64,000 bases of DNA from Salinibacter pepae (GCF_947077775.1 NZ_CAMTTE010000001.1:2508501-2572500); one strand, 5' to 3'; positions 9,601-18,054 are shown, numbered from the stretch's first letter. The notes: generated by a model not told the origin, from the sequence alone. Numbers and translations: made by a program.

Positions 9601-12600
9601 GTCGAGGCTCTGACGGAAGAGCGACGCGTACGCCTCGGCCCGGCCCGAGGGGTGGAAGTCGGTCTGGTGGGCCCCGATGATCTCCTCGCGGGGGCGCCCG
9701 AGCAGATCTGCAGCGGCCGCGTTCGCCTCCACAATCTTGCCGGTCTCCATGTCGGCCCCCAGGACCGGATTGGGGTTTGCCTGGAGGAGGGCCTGGTGGC
9801 GCTCCCGGCTGGCCGCGAGATCGCGCCGGCGTTCCCACTGGGCCGTCACGTCGGTGGCGATGCCCAGGACGCGGACGGCCCCTCTCTCCTCGTAGACCGG
9901 CGTCGCCCGGAGGTGCATTCGAGCAACTCCTTCCTCGGGGTGGAACAGCCAAAAGTCACCCTCCCACGATTCGCCGGTGCTGGTCATGTCCTCGAGGGCC
10001 GCCTCCACATCGGGCAGATCATTGGGATGAACGATTTCGGTAAAGGCCTCGAACGTCTGTGGGTCGTGCCCGAACAGGTCCTGGAGGGTCTCGTCCCACT
10101 GCATCTCGCCGGACTGCAGGTTCCACTCGAGGACTCCCGTGTCGGTCCCCGTTAGGGCCAAGTCGAGCTTCTGCTGGCGCTCTTTTCGCTCGGTCACGTC
10201 GGTCCCCGACGCGAGGAGGCGGGCCACCTCGCCGTTCTCGAAGATGGGAATGACCAGCGTCTCGATCCAGCGGGTACGCCCGTCCCCGTCCTCGATTCGG
10301 AACTCCCCGTTCCAGGAAGACGCGCTGTCGACGACGGAGTCGAACCCGTCCCGCACCCGCGAGCGGTCCTCCGGATGGATCAGGGCGAAGAAGGCGTCTG
10401 TGCTTTCCGGTGCCCGTCCAAAAATGTTGCGGAGCATCCCGTCCCACCGGATCTGGCCGGCCCGCAGGTCCCACTCGGCGATGCCGGTCTCACTCGCGGT
10501 GAGGAGCAGTTGGCGCTTCCGGTTCCGATCCTGGCGACCGGTCATGTCCCGCACGGTACACACGAGCCGTCCCGCCTCCGTAACGGTGAGGGACAACGCC
10601 GCCGGAAAGGTGCTGCCGTCCGGGCGCTGCCCCGTCACGAGGCCCTGCCAGTGGCCCTCCTCCTCAAGCACGGGAAACACCGTTTCTTCGAGGCGCTCGA
10701 TCTCGTCCTCCCCGTAGAGCATCCGCCAGGTGTTGCCCAGGAGCTGCTCCTTGTCGTCGAACCCGTACATGTCGGCGTGGGTCTGGTCCACGTACACGTA
10801 CTCGTCGCCGGCCAGCACCGCCATGCCCTCCGCAGAATCCTCGACGGCCTGATGGAGCACCTTCAGCTCGCGCCGCTGGTCCTCGCGAGCGGTGACGTCG
10901 CGGCCCGATACAATGAGGGCGGTGACCGTTCCGTCCTCGTCGGGGACGGGGCGGATGCTGCCACGAATCGTGTACTGGAGCCCATCCGGCCTCAGGTGCT
11001 CGGACTGGTACGTCACGTACTCGCCCGCCGCCGCCCGTGCGATCCAGTCCTGAAGGTCCGCCTGGAGGGCAGAATCGTGGTCCCACCAGGGCGTCTCCCA
11101 GAAGGATTGCCCGACTACCTCTTCCCGGCCTGCGTTGATGAAAGAAAGGGCCGTGTCATTGACCCTGCGGAGCGTCCCGTCCAGGTCGAGGAGGCCGGTC
11201 AGGAGGTTCGGGTCCTGAAAGACCGCTTCGAACTGCCGCTCACGGCGGCGCAGTTTTTGTCTCCGTCGCCGCCTCTCGGTTACGTCCTGGTAGGTGCCGA
11301 TCAGTCGCTCCGCGTCACCGTCTTCGTTCCGGAGGATGCGCGCACGGGCCTGCACATGCCGGTCTTCTTCGTTGGGCCGGCGAACTCGGTATCGGACCTG
11401 GCAGGTCTCCTTGTCGGGATCCTCCAGGACGCGAGCCATTGTGTCCTGGAGACGTCCCCGGTCGGCCGGGTGGACGTGCTCGAGGAGTGCTCCGGTTGTC
11501 TGCGGGGCCGAATCGACCCCGAAAAGGGCCTGCGTGCGCTCGTCCCACACGCGCCGGTCGTCCGGAATGGACCACTCGAACACGCCCGCGTCGGCGGCGT
11601 CGAGGGCCACCCGGAGGCGCGTCTTCTCCTCGGCGAGGGCCGCACTTTTCTCCTGTACGGAGGCTTCTGCCTGCTTGCGCTGATGAATGCTCCGGGTGAT
11701 GCCGGCCAGCTTCACGGGCGCCTCCAGCGTTGTTTTATCGGCGTCAGAGAAGGAGGGCCGGCCCACGACGCGCACAGCGGTCTCGACCCACCGCACGGTC
11801 CCGTCGGGCTGAAGAAGCCGGTACGCCCCGCGCCAGCGCTCGTCTTCGAGCAGGTCGTGGGCGGTTGGCAGGCCGGGCTGGTCCTTGGGGTGCGCCGCCG
11901 ACCGCCAGAGCATCGGGTCTCGGACAAACGCGTCGGTGGGGCGGCCGAAAATGGACTCTTCCGAGCTGTTCACGTAGGCCAGCTCATGCCGGACGGGCCC
12001 CGCCTCGTTCGGGCCGGCAGGATGAATCTGCACCTCCCAGACCGCATCGTCGAGGGACGCAAGCAGCTCATTGAGCCGTGTCGCGTCCAACTCGGTGGGG
12101 CCGGCCCGGTCGACCGCTTTGGTTTTCTGACGGCGCCGCCGTTCCAACTGATCGACCGCCATCTGCGCAAGGTCGTCCAGCCCTTCGAGTTGTCGCTCCG
12201 AGGGCGCGCGCGGCTCGGTGTCGAGCGCGCAGACGGTTCCCAGCACATGGCCGTCCGGGGTAATCATGGGGGCGCCGGCGTAGAAACGGACGTGGGGCTC
12301 CTCCGTGACGAGCGGATTGTCGTCGAACCGCTCGTCTTCGGTCGCGTCCTCCACCACGAGCCGCTGCCCATCGTCGAGGGTGTGCACGCAGAAGGAGGCG
12401 TCGAGCCCGAGCGCCTGCGCGTCGAGCCCGACACAGGCCTTGTGCCACTGTTTCTGATCGCCAACAAAAGTGACCAGCCCGATGGGGACGTCCAGCAGGG
12501 CCGCCGCGAGATCCGCAATGCGGTCGAACGTCTCCTCCGGGGCGGTGTCGATGACGTCGTACCGGCGTAGGGCCTGGAGGCGACGGGGATTGATTCGTGC

Positions 12601-12651
12601 GTATTTGCTGTCTGAGGGGGAGAGGTCCGGATCGGAGGGACCAGCGGGCAT
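6700..12651 (-). CDS. Giant soluble multi-PAS/GAF sensor histidine kinase
   Basis: This protein of about 1980 residues is a cytoplasmic sensor kinase. Starting from the ATG at 12651 (a GTG at 12735 would add 28 residues), I read: an N-terminal GAF domain (about 30-170, with WHKACVGLDA and FCVHTL); ten consecutive PAS/PAC modules, most ending in a DVTERK-like linker; a second GAF; an eleventh PAS; then HisKA with the phospho-acceptor His in [14 protein letters not shown] (about residue 1747) and a HATPase_c domain with the N-box NLVSNAIKYT and G-box motifs (DSGIGMAP, GTGLGLA). There is no transmembrane segment, receiver or output domain, so it must pass phosphate to a separate response regulator, and none is adjacent. 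The many PAS domains suggest integration of several redox, oxygen or small-molecule signals. The gene ends in a clear terminator. Confidence 0.93.
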   Translation of the reverse strand: MPAGPSDPDLSPSDSKYARINPRRLQALRRYDVIDTAPEETFDRIADLAAALLDVPIGLVTFVGDQKQWHKACVGLDAQALGLDASFCVHTLDDGQRLVVEDATEDERFDDNPLVTEEPHVRFYAGAPMITPDGHVLGTVCALDTEPRAPSERQLEGLDDLAQMAVDQLERRRRQKTKAVDRAGPTELDATRLNELLASLDDAVWEVQIHPAGPNEAGPVRHELAYVNSSEESIFGRPTDAFVRDPMLWRSAAHPKDQPGLPTAHDLLEDERWRGAYRLLQPDGTVRWVETAVRVVGRPSFSDADKTTLEAPVKLAGITRSIHQRKQAEASVQEKSAALAEEKTRLRVALDAADAGVFEWSIPDDRRVWDERTQALFGVDSAPQTTGALLEHVHPADRGRLQDTMARVLEDPDKETCQVRYRVRRPNEEDRHVQARARILRNEDGDAERLIGTYQDVTERRRRRQKLRRRERQFEAVFQDPNLLTGLLDLDGTLRRVNDTALSFINAGREEVVGQSFWETPWWDHDSALQADLQDWIARAAAGEYVTYQSEHLRPDGLQYTIRGSIRPVPDEDGTVTALIVSGRDVTAREDQRRELKVLHQAVEDSAEGMAVLAGDEYVYVDQTHADMYGFDDKEQLLGNTWRMLYGEDEIERLEETVFPVLEEEGHWQGLVTGQRPDGSTFPAALSLTVTEAGRLVCTVRDMTGRQDRNRKRQLLLTASETGIAEWDLRAGQIRWDGMLRNIFGRAPESTDAFFALIHPEDRSRVRDGFDSVVDSASSWNGEFRIEDGDGRTRWIETLVIPIFENGEVARLLASGTDVTERKERQQKLDLALTGTDTGVLEWNLQSGEMQWDETLQDLFGHDPQTFEAFTEIVHPNDLPDVEAALEDMTSTGESWEGDFWLFHPEEGVARMHLRATPVYEERGAVRVLGIATDVTAQWERRRDLAASRERHQALLQANPNPVLGADMETGKIVEANAAAADLLGRPREEIIGAHQTDFHPSGRAEAYASLFRQSLDEDGPRRALPDGTQIEVVTDEGTAVPVELNATTVGLPDGRVVYRIFRDISKRKAMQKRLTRRERRFRMMFEGHNAPMLLIDQETGAIERANAAAAEFYEYDRDVLTSMSIQDINQLPAEAVARERREAAKDGDEFLFEHELASGEVRTVRVLSAPVPDLDRGGTLLFSVIHDVTQREERRQDLADQKAFLDQILDTIEDVFYLLDEQGDLLFWNRRLNEVTGYTDAELEAMTAPDLFDEDDAARIRDAIEESAAGQAVRVEAPLITKDGHRVPHEFVGDAFDDPTRGWVLCGVGRDVTPQKERRRALRRANQRFEQFAEAVPNAFYIVTPDYSELRYANSATETLYGVDRDTLRDAPSAWTRHVHPADLGPLRSAVEAQGDGEARWPQHQEFRVLHPTRGCRWLRAQIDGIYDDEGTLQRLAGVTTDVTDQKVRERRLRSLYRVTRDLLAVGTEAGAASIVTDALGDTLNFQEAAVYLRDGDVLVRAGAIDSEVVGSMPRVEQGHTPLWTALDEEDTQVHPDPSTIDDGVDRSGLTGCAYVPLGQRGVLVVGTAAPNGLDDGALRLLETVAQSLRKALESLTRAHDLIARERRYRTLAENIPNGAVFLFDENLAYTLAAGELLGTYELEESDLLGAQAGTVLVGIEGGRHPIVDRFEAALAGERTDRRIGVGGRTLRVHVVPLQGDTEAEGLMLAQDITENVRKERELMSAKKAAEEAGRMKSSLLANMSHEIRTPLTSVLGFAEAIEEEIEGLEPPAAADDLKPPVEFAGLIQKSGQRLMDTLTGVLNLSRLEAGEMDLGAEPVDLAEQVGEVAGELRPQAEAEGLRLQVQSGGEPTWARADGGGVQIVLRNLVSNAIKYTKDGEIQLHAYEKTGHAIIEVEDSGIGMAPEKVEDLFRPFRQASEGVAREYEGTGLGLAVAQEAVEQMNGSIEMETEKGKGTTVRVRMPKEESRETGNGDVDDAER

Positions 12652-12753
12652 GGAGCGTGTCGGGGGCGGGGTAGAGAAAAGTGCAGAACCTCCGGGTCGT
12701 GTGTCCCCTGAGCCCGCAGGGCCCGCTTCGTGCACACGTTTGCGGGGCCTCCC

Positions 12754-13077
12754 CTAGTCGTCGACCTGGTGGCAGGGCGCGAGGTGCCGGCGAAGGGCCG
12801 CCCGGTCGGGGTCGGACAGGTGCGTGTACCGGACGACGCCGATGCCGTCCAGGTCGGCCACGGCCATTGCGTCGGACCGGGTTGCCGAGAGGCTCAGCAC
12901 GACGCTTCCGTCGGCGAGGGCCCACTGCTCTTCCGTCGTCGCAGGAGAGCGGTCCACTACGCAGAACCAGTCCGTCACCGGAGGGGCCGGTGGGTCGTCC
13001 GAAGGCGCTTCCGATTGGCGGAGGATAACGGTTGGGCAAATGCGAACGGGCCTGAAGGGGGATAAAGAAGAACACAA
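12754..13077 (-). CDS. Small hypothetical protein upstream of the giant kinase
   Basis: This open frame of 107 codons lies on the same strand as, and about 100 bases upstream of, the kinase start. The C-terminal ~75 residues (from VTDWFCVVDRSPATTEEQW) are acidic and well composed, with an ordered-looking end (YTHLSDPDRAALRRHLAPCHQ), unlike the arginine-rich shadows in other frames. The real start may be internal, since the first 25 residues look untypical. I do not recognise a family. It may be co-transcribed with the kinase. Competing plus-strand frames cover the same bases, so confidence is modest. Confidence 0.4.
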   Translation of the reverse strand: MCSSLSPFRPVRICPTVILRQSEAPSDDPPAPPVTDWFCVVDRSPATTEEQWALADGSVVLSLSATRSDAMAVADLDGIGVVRYTHLSDPDRAALRRHLAPCHQVDD

Positions 13078-13449
13078 GCGGGGACGCCCCGGAGCAAAGT
13101 CCGGAAAATCTTCCGCTTCTATCGGCGCAATAAATATACCAGTGATTGTCTTTTAGGCCCACTCCCCGCGCTTACATGCTCCTTTTATGCTTTATTTAAA
13201 GTAGTCCTTGTTCCAGAAGATGAGGGGCGCCCTCATGCTTCGGCACACGCGCCGCTGTCGTCTCGAAGAAGGATGCCGCCCCGATACGACCGCTACTCCG
13301 GTAATCCTACCCTTTTCGCTGAGAGGATTTGGAAGGCAGGCGGTCCAGCTGCGTGTTCTATTAGAGTATTGAGGATGCGCGAAGGAGCAGTAAACCCTCC
13401 GGATTCATCCGGGGGATGTGGACCTGTCGGTCCGTGACTCCTTCGCAGT
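13078..13449. other. Intergenic stretch left of the TnpB element
   Basis: This ~370-base stretch has a somewhat AT-richer middle (about 13120-13210). It has no recognisable gene, tRNA or strong hairpin. It probably holds the promoter of the small gene and kinase on its left and the insertion junction of the mobile element on its right. Confidence 0.4.
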
Positions 13450-13478
13450 GAGAATGCGAGTTCAAAACGAGTATTCTC
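13450..13478. repeat. Left-end subterminal hairpin of the TnpB element
   Basis: GAGAATGC (13450-13457) can pair with GTATTCTC (13471-13478), eight pairs including one G-T, around a 13-base loop. Position and size fit the imperfect left-end hairpins that Y1 transposases recognise in IS200/IS605 elements. Confidence 0.45.
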
Positions 13479-13532
13479 TTCCGGAACTCTTCCGGCGTTT
13501 CTGTCTGACGCATAATAGTTTTGAAGGCGGAC

Positions 13533-13633
13533 GTGGAACTCCGCAAGCAAGGCGTTGTGAGTATTGATGCCCTCGCGTTTCTGGCAGCCGGGTTGCCTTG
13601 CACCCAGTTCCACCTGCCGGAAGCTGCGAGGGC
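13533..13633. repeat. Nested inverted repeats upstream of tnpB
   Basis: Two overlapping structures precede tnpB. GTGGAACT and GCAAGGC (13533-13553) match, inverted, GCCTTGC and AGTTCCAC (13595-13613). GCCCTCGC (13569-13576) matches GCGAGGGC (13626-13633), which is followed by TTTTGTTTTG. The two pairings are mutually exclusive, and the second looks like an intrinsic terminator 15 bases before the tnpB start, so the leader could switch between two folds. Confidence 0.5.
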
Positions 13634-13647
13634 TTTTGTTTTGCAGT

Positions 13648-14856
13648 ATGTATTTGACCCGCAAATTCCATATTGAGGGCACCGATCAGCTTGAGCGGTT
13701 GTCCCGGTCGTCTGCGGATCTGTGGAACCAGATCTGCACGTGGTACTGGCGAACGGTCGACCGGCAGAACCACTGGCTCAGCAAGACGGCGACGCGGCGA
13801 TGGCACTGCAAAGGGCATGACGTACTGCCCTCTCAGACCGCCCAGGAAGTCGCGGAGCAGTTTTACGAAGCGGTGAGCTCCTGGCATGACAACGACCGCA
13901 GGGGCAACCCACCAAAACGTTGTGACAAAGAGTACAACGTGCTCCGGTGGACCTATCAAGGCGTCACGCTCCGTGACGATGGCGTTCTCCGTCTGTCCAC
14001 GAAACGCGGAGAGGACTCGATTCTGATTGATTGGCCCGTCGACGAAGAACCCAGAACCGTCGAGATCGGGAAGAGCTCGGGTGGTTTTGTCGTCCGTGCT
14101 CAGTATGACACAGAGCCTGTCGACCGAACGACCGGAGACAAGATCGCCGGAATCGATCTCGGAGAGAAACACCTCGCTGCTGTCTTCACGGGTCAAGACG
14201 CATTCACGATCAACGGCGGTGAACTTCGCGCTCTCCGTCACTACCAGAATAGCCTGAAAGCCAAGCTCGATGCGAAGATCGATCGTAAAGAGCGCGGCTC
14301 GAGCCGCTGGACGAAGCTGGTTCAGACGAAGAACAAGCAGCTTGACCACATCGACAACAAGATCACGGACCTTCTTCACAAACTGAGTCGGAAGGTCGTG
14401 GAGATGCTCCTTGAGCGACGTGTCTCTGCGATCGGGATCGGTGATGTTCGCGGCATCCGTGATCGGATCGATTACGGCAGCCAGATGAACCAACGGCTGC
14501 ACCAGTGGGCCTATGGCGAGTTTGCCCGGATGATCGAGTACAAAGCCAAGCTCGCTGGAATCACAGTTGAACGAGTTGATGAAGCGTATACGTCCCAAGA
14601 ATGTCCACAGTGCGGCCACCGGAAGAAGCCGAGTGGCCGGGAATACGCGTGCAGTGAGTGTGGTTTTCGTGGGCATCGGGACGTGGTAGGTGCCGCGAAC
14701 ATCAGGCGACGATATGTCGCCAAAAGGAAGTATGTCGGGAACGACAACAGTTCCCGTCTACCTGGTGTTATGGCTTCCCCCTCGGGAGTGAGGTTTCATC
14801 CTCATCTCTCGTGTAGCTCGCGGAGCGAACGTAAGACCAACAGGCAGTTCGCGTAG
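13648..14856 (+). CDS. tnpB: TnpB-family RNA-guided nuclease (IS605 OrfB)
   Basis: This is TnpB of 402 residues, from an ATG at 13648 that gives the usual family N terminus (MYLTRKFHIEG); a longer frame starts upstream but covers the leader hairpins. The family are RNA-guided DNA endonucleases, ancestors of Cas12, that help the transposon persist. RuvC-I is AGIDLGEKH with Asp170. RuvC-III is HRDVVGAANI with Asp345. The zinc ribbon is CPQCGH...CSECGF. At RuvC-II the expected Glu is glycine (IGIGDVRGI, G265-D266). Glu297 (MIEYKAK) or Glu312 (VDEAYTS) might substitute, as relocated RuvC-II glutamates have been described in some TnpB lineages. Whether this copy is active cannot be decided from sequence alone. 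Its base composition is less GC-rich than its neighbours, consistent with mobility. Confidence 0.93.
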   Translation: MYLTRKFHIEGTDQLERLSRSSADLWNQICTWYWRTVDRQNHWLSKTATRRWHCKGHDVLPSQTAQEVAEQFYEAVSSWHDNDRRGNPPKRCDKEYNVLRWTYQGVTLRDDGVLRLSTKRGEDSILIDWPVDEEPRTVEIGKSSGGFVVRAQYDTEPVDRTTGDKIAGIDLGEKHLAAVFTGQDAFTINGGELRALRHYQNSLKAKLDAKIDRKERGSSRWTKLVQTKNKQLDHIDNKITDLLHKLSRKVVEMLLERRVSAIGIGDVRGIRDRIDYGSQMNQRLHQWAYGEFARMIEYKAKLAGITVERVDEAYTSQECPQCGHRKKPSGREYACSECGFRGHRDVVGAANIRRRYVAKRKYVGNDNSSRLPGVMASPSGVRFHPHLSCSSRSERKTNRQFA

Positions 14857-14897
14857 AACGCGAAGAATCTCCCGGCTTCAGCCGGGAGAGAAGTCAA
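14740..14897 (+). ncRNA. Putative omega (right-end) guide RNA scaffold
   Basis: TnpB proteins use an RNA transcribed from the 3' part of tnpB through the element's right end, with the guide taken from flanking DNA. Here the tnpB 3' end, the ~12 bases after its stop, and the terminal perfect 8-bp hairpin with TTCA loop would form such a scaffold, the guide beginning near 14898. The 5' boundary is a guess; only the terminal hairpin and position are seen. Confidence 0.4.
14869..14888. repeat. Right-end hairpin of the TnpB element
   Basis: CTCCCGGC pairs perfectly with GCCGGGAG around TTCA. This stem-loop, six bases before TCAA, is the typical right-end structure of IS200/IS605 elements and also the end of the guide-RNA scaffold. 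Confidence 0.75.
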
Positions 14898-15686
14898 TGC
14901 AGTTGATGACCCGGAGTCCGAAGCCGGTCGTCTTCCCGCGGGGCCGCTCCGGGCCCGGTCGACTTGCTTCGTGGCGGTTCAGTCTGGAGCGACCTACGTA
15001 AACGGATCTTTTGCTCTTTCTGGATTCAACTATCTTATTATAAAGAATACTTAAGAGAAAAATATGATCCAAAAGATTTCCTGAAAGGCGGGGCGCACTC
15101 ACACGTCACCAAGGGGGCAGGCAACGCCCGCCTGAATGCGATGGCCTCGCAAAATTCAGCCGCGTCTGTCTGCTGCTCTATCTTTCACGCCGCCCAAGCG
15201 CTGAGCTGCCGTGGTGCCGCAGGCGGCCCAAGAAAGATGCGCCCAACTTCTTTTCCAGGCTGCCCAGAGACGCGGGCATCGCCTCCGTTCCCGTTCGGAT
15301 CTCCCCGTGCGTCTGTGGACGTCCCCAAGACTGGCTTGCCGCGGTTGCACAGCGGCAGGGCAATCGCACGAAGGAGGGAAAGTTGCCCCGAGCTTTTCTT
15401 GCAGCCCCTGTGACGACGGCCGAAGTCTTCTCGTCCTGTCGGATGAGTCCTACACGAGCACGGGAGGCAAGTCGGGGGGCTCCGGTACGCGACCCGGAAG
15501 AAACGCCACAAAAATACGACTCAGACTCGTGCCGGATCGTGCGGAGCCCCAGGCCTGTACGTCGCCTGGTGAGGGGGGGACGAGAAATGAGGCTTTGAGA
15601 AAACGGAGTCCTCGAGATGTGGAGTCTGGTGGCGGGGCAGGAGGGCCTCCTGTCTGTAGCATGGCCCCCTGGACCCGGACGGACGA
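14898..15686. other. Gene-poor stretch with a short AT-rich island
   Basis: This ~790-base region lies between the TnpB element and the second PAS kinase. Bases about 15000-15085 are AT-rich and in one plus frame read as plausible protein (SYYKEYLREKYDPKDFLKGG), unlike their surroundings. There is no good start and the frame turns into unconvincing sequence, so it may be a remnant of a lost gene. The rest shows no recognisable gene, repeat or RNA. Confidence 0.45.
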
Positions 15687-17837
15687 CTACGAGCGAATTT
15701 CGACCCCGTCAAATTCAAACCGGGCCCCGCCATCGGGGGACTCCGTAAGGCGGACGGCCCAGCCGTGCGCCTCGGCGATGCGCTTCACGATCGAGAGCCC
15801 GAAGCCGGTCCCCTGTTCCCGTGAGGTTTCCCCGGGCTTGAAGGCCGTCTCGCGCCGGCCGGGCGGAACGCCGGGTCCGTCGTCCTCCACGTACAGGACG
15901 GCGTCGTCGGCGCGCCCGACCCGCACCGTGACGTCGCCCTCGCTGTGCTCGACGGCGTTGCGGAAGAGGTTCTCGAAGACGTGCCGGAGGCGGTCCGGGT
16001 CGCCCTCGATCGTGCACGCGTCGTCGACGACCAGGACCGCCGCGCTGGTCTCGACCATGTCCCAGCACTGCTCCGCGATGGTCGTCACCGAAACGGGCTC
16101 GAGGGATTCGGCCTCGTTGCCGCGCCGGGCGAGAACCAGGGTGTCGGAGATGATGTCCTCCATCCGGTCGAGGGCCTCGTGCACCTTCCGGCGGTGGAGG
16201 TCCTCGTAGGCGGGATCCTCGACGGACAGCGTGGTGCGCATCTGCGCGACGTTGAGCGGGTTGCGGAGGTCGTGGGCCACGATGCCCGCAAACTCGTCGA
16301 GGCGCTCGTTCTTGCGGCGGAGCTTTTCTTCGCGGTGCACCTGGGCGGTGACGTCGCGGGCGATCCCGACGATGCGGGTCACCGTGCCGTCGACGACGAC
16401 GGGCGCGAGCTTGGTCTGCCAGATGCGCGTCCCCGCGGGCATGTCCAGCTCCTCCTGGTAGGAGATGGGCGCCCCGGCCTCCACGCAGCGGTGGTAATTT
16501 GCCTCGAGCTCGGCGCCGAGGTCCGGGCCCAAAACCTCCCGGGGCGTCTTGCCCCGGACCGACTCCGAGTCGAGTCCCGTCGCGGCCTCGTGGTACGGGT
16601 TGAGCCGCTCGAAGCGAAACTCCGTGCCCGACTCCTCTTCCTCTACGTCGACGAAGAAGATGGCGTCCTCGGCGTTCTCCAGGAGCGCGTGGTACTCCTC
16701 GGTGAGCGCCCTGAGTTTTCGCTCCTTCTGGAGCTGCTCCGTCACGTCCCGGCTGAGGGCGATAAAGCGCTTCTCGCCGCCGATCTCCGTCTTGTCCACC
16801 CACACCTCAATTGGGAACGAGGAGCCGTCCTTCCGGCGGTGGCGGCCGCTTTTCTTCGCCCGGTCGCCGACCTCCATGGTCGTCCAGGTCTCTCGCAGCT
16901 CCTCCGGCGACAGGCCGACCTCAAAGTCCGCCACGTTCATGGACCGCAGCTCCCGGTACGTGTAGCCGAGGTCGTCGACGGTCTGCTCGTTGACGTCCAG
17001 AATGTGCCCCTCCGCGTCGTGGATCACGACGGAGTCGGGAAGATTCTCGAACAGCGACTTCAGGCGCTGGCGACTGCCCTCAAGGGTCCTCTCGCGTCGC
17101 TTTCGCTCGGTGATCTCGCGGCTGATGCCGACAATGCCCACGATGGCGCCGTCCTCGTCGCGGTGCGGATACCGATTCTCCAGAAAGACGTGCTTCGTGC
17201 CGTCGATGAACCGGGTGGCCTCGTAGGAGTCCGCGGTCCCGTCCGCGAGAATCTGTGCGTCGATCCGGCGGATCTCGGCGGCACTCTCGGCGTCGAACAG
17301 GTCCCCGGCGCGCTTCCCGACGGCCTCCTCCGGGGTAAGCCCGACAAGATCGGCGGCCGCCTCGTTCACGAACTGGTAGCGGCCCGCCCGGTCCTTCAGG
17401 TACACGGCCTGAGCGGTGTTTTCGACGAGCGCGCTGAGCTGGCGATTTTTCTGCGCGAGCTCTTGCTCTGAGGCCTTGCGGTCTGTGATGTCGGTGAAGT
17501 AGAGCGACAGCCCGCTCTCGTCGGGGTAGACGCGGACCTCGAACCAGCGGTCCAGGCCCGGGTCGTACCGCTCGAAGGACTGCCGCTCCTGAGTCGCCAT
17601 GGCCACGTCGAGGGCGTCCTCCGCGGCGGTTCCCTGCGACTCCGGGAAGGCGTCCCACACGTGCCGGCCGATCAGTTGCGCCCGGTCGGCGTCCAGGATC
17701 TGTTCGGCCCGGTCGTTGACGTAGGTGTAGCGGAGGTCCGTGTCGAGGGCCACGACGCCCTCGCTTACGCGCTCAAGAACGGTGCTTCGTCGCAGCGCCT
17801 CGTCGTCGTCAAGGTTCTGCACGGCAGGAGAGATCAT
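15687..17837 (-). CDS. PAS-domain sensor histidine kinase, soluble
   Basis: This is a cytoplasmic histidine kinase of 716 residues from the ATG at 17837; a GTG at 17894 would add 19. It has four PAS/PAC modules (about 15-130, 135-255, 260-375, 385-505), the linkers ending in DITDRK, EITERK, DVTEQL and DVTAQV. HisKA follows, with His522 in FAGIVAHDLRNPLN, a variant common in haloarchaeal and Salinibacter kinases. The HATPase_c domain has NLFRNAVEHS, DDGPGVPP and GTGFGLSIV. No membrane helix, receiver or output domain is present, so the partner is unknown and not adjacent. The N terminus appears to sense through PAS ligands that cannot be named from sequence. Confidence 0.92.
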   Translation of the reverse strand: MISPAVQNLDDDEALRRSTVLERVSEGVVALDTDLRYTYVNDRAEQILDADRAQLIGRHVWDAFPESQGTAAEDALDVAMATQERQSFERYDPGLDRWFEVRVYPDESGLSLYFTDITDRKASEQELAQKNRQLSALVENTAQAVYLKDRAGRYQFVNEAAADLVGLTPEEAVGKRAGDLFDAESAAEIRRIDAQILADGTADSYEATRFIDGTKHVFLENRYPHRDEDGAIVGIVGISREITERKRRERTLEGSRQRLKSLFENLPDSVVIHDAEGHILDVNEQTVDDLGYTYRELRSMNVADFEVGLSPEELRETWTTMEVGDRAKKSGRHRRKDGSSFPIEVWVDKTEIGGEKRFIALSRDVTEQLQKERKLRALTEEYHALLENAEDAIFFVDVEEEESGTEFRFERLNPYHEAATGLDSESVRGKTPREVLGPDLGAELEANYHRCVEAGAPISYQEELDMPAGTRIWQTKLAPVVVDGTVTRIVGIARDVTAQVHREEKLRRKNERLDEFAGIVAHDLRNPLNVAQMRTTLSVEDPAYEDLHRRKVHEALDRMEDIISDTLVLARRGNEAESLEPVSVTTIAEQCWDMVETSAAVLVVDDACTIEGDPDRLRHVFENLFRNAVEHSEGDVTVRVGRADDAVLYVEDDGPGVPPGRRETAFKPGETSREQGTGFGLSIVKRIAEAHGWAVRLTESPDGGARFEFDGVEIRS

Positions 17838-18054
17838 GTCGTCGGAGAACCGGGTGGGGCGAAACGGATGCGTGCTCGATCTGTCACGAATCACCTCGCA
17901 ATGACCGTACCACCCCGGTGGGCCGCCCGGTCACGTTCTGGGTGCCTCCACCCCCCGGACGGGCGCTCGCAGGAAGCAGGCGGGCGGCCGTTGGTTGCGC
18001 GGGCCGGTCCGGAAGTGGGAGGGGCCCCGGACGGAAACATTTGCCGTTCCCCGT

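Larger units (their letters stand above)
13450..14897 (+). mobile_element. TnpB-only IS200/IS605-family element (IS1341-like)
   Basis: The element is about 1.45 kb and encodes TnpB but no Y1 transposase TnpA, so it would need a TnpA in trans to move. Its left side shows a subterminal hairpin (13450-13478) and a longer imperfect inverted repeat (13533-13613). Its right side ends with the perfect CTCCCGGC-TTCA-GCCGGGAG hairpin (14869-14888) followed by GAAGTCAA, resembling the TCAA right-end cleavage motif of IS608-type elements. These elements have subterminal hairpins rather than terminal inverted repeats and make no target duplication, so exact ends cannot be set without an empty site. It sits between two PAS-kinase genes. 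Confidence 0.75.

Noticed and set aside
7411-12570. Long plus-strand open frames opposite the giant kinase
   Set aside because: They mirror the kinase codons and lack any domain or plausible composition.
12068-13162. A minus-strand frame spanning the kinase N terminus as a separate gene
   Set aside because: It overlaps the kinase GAF domain in another frame and is Arg/Pro-rich.
13462-14676. Long minus-strand frame across tnpB
   Set aside because: It is antisense to a clear TnpB and carries no domain.
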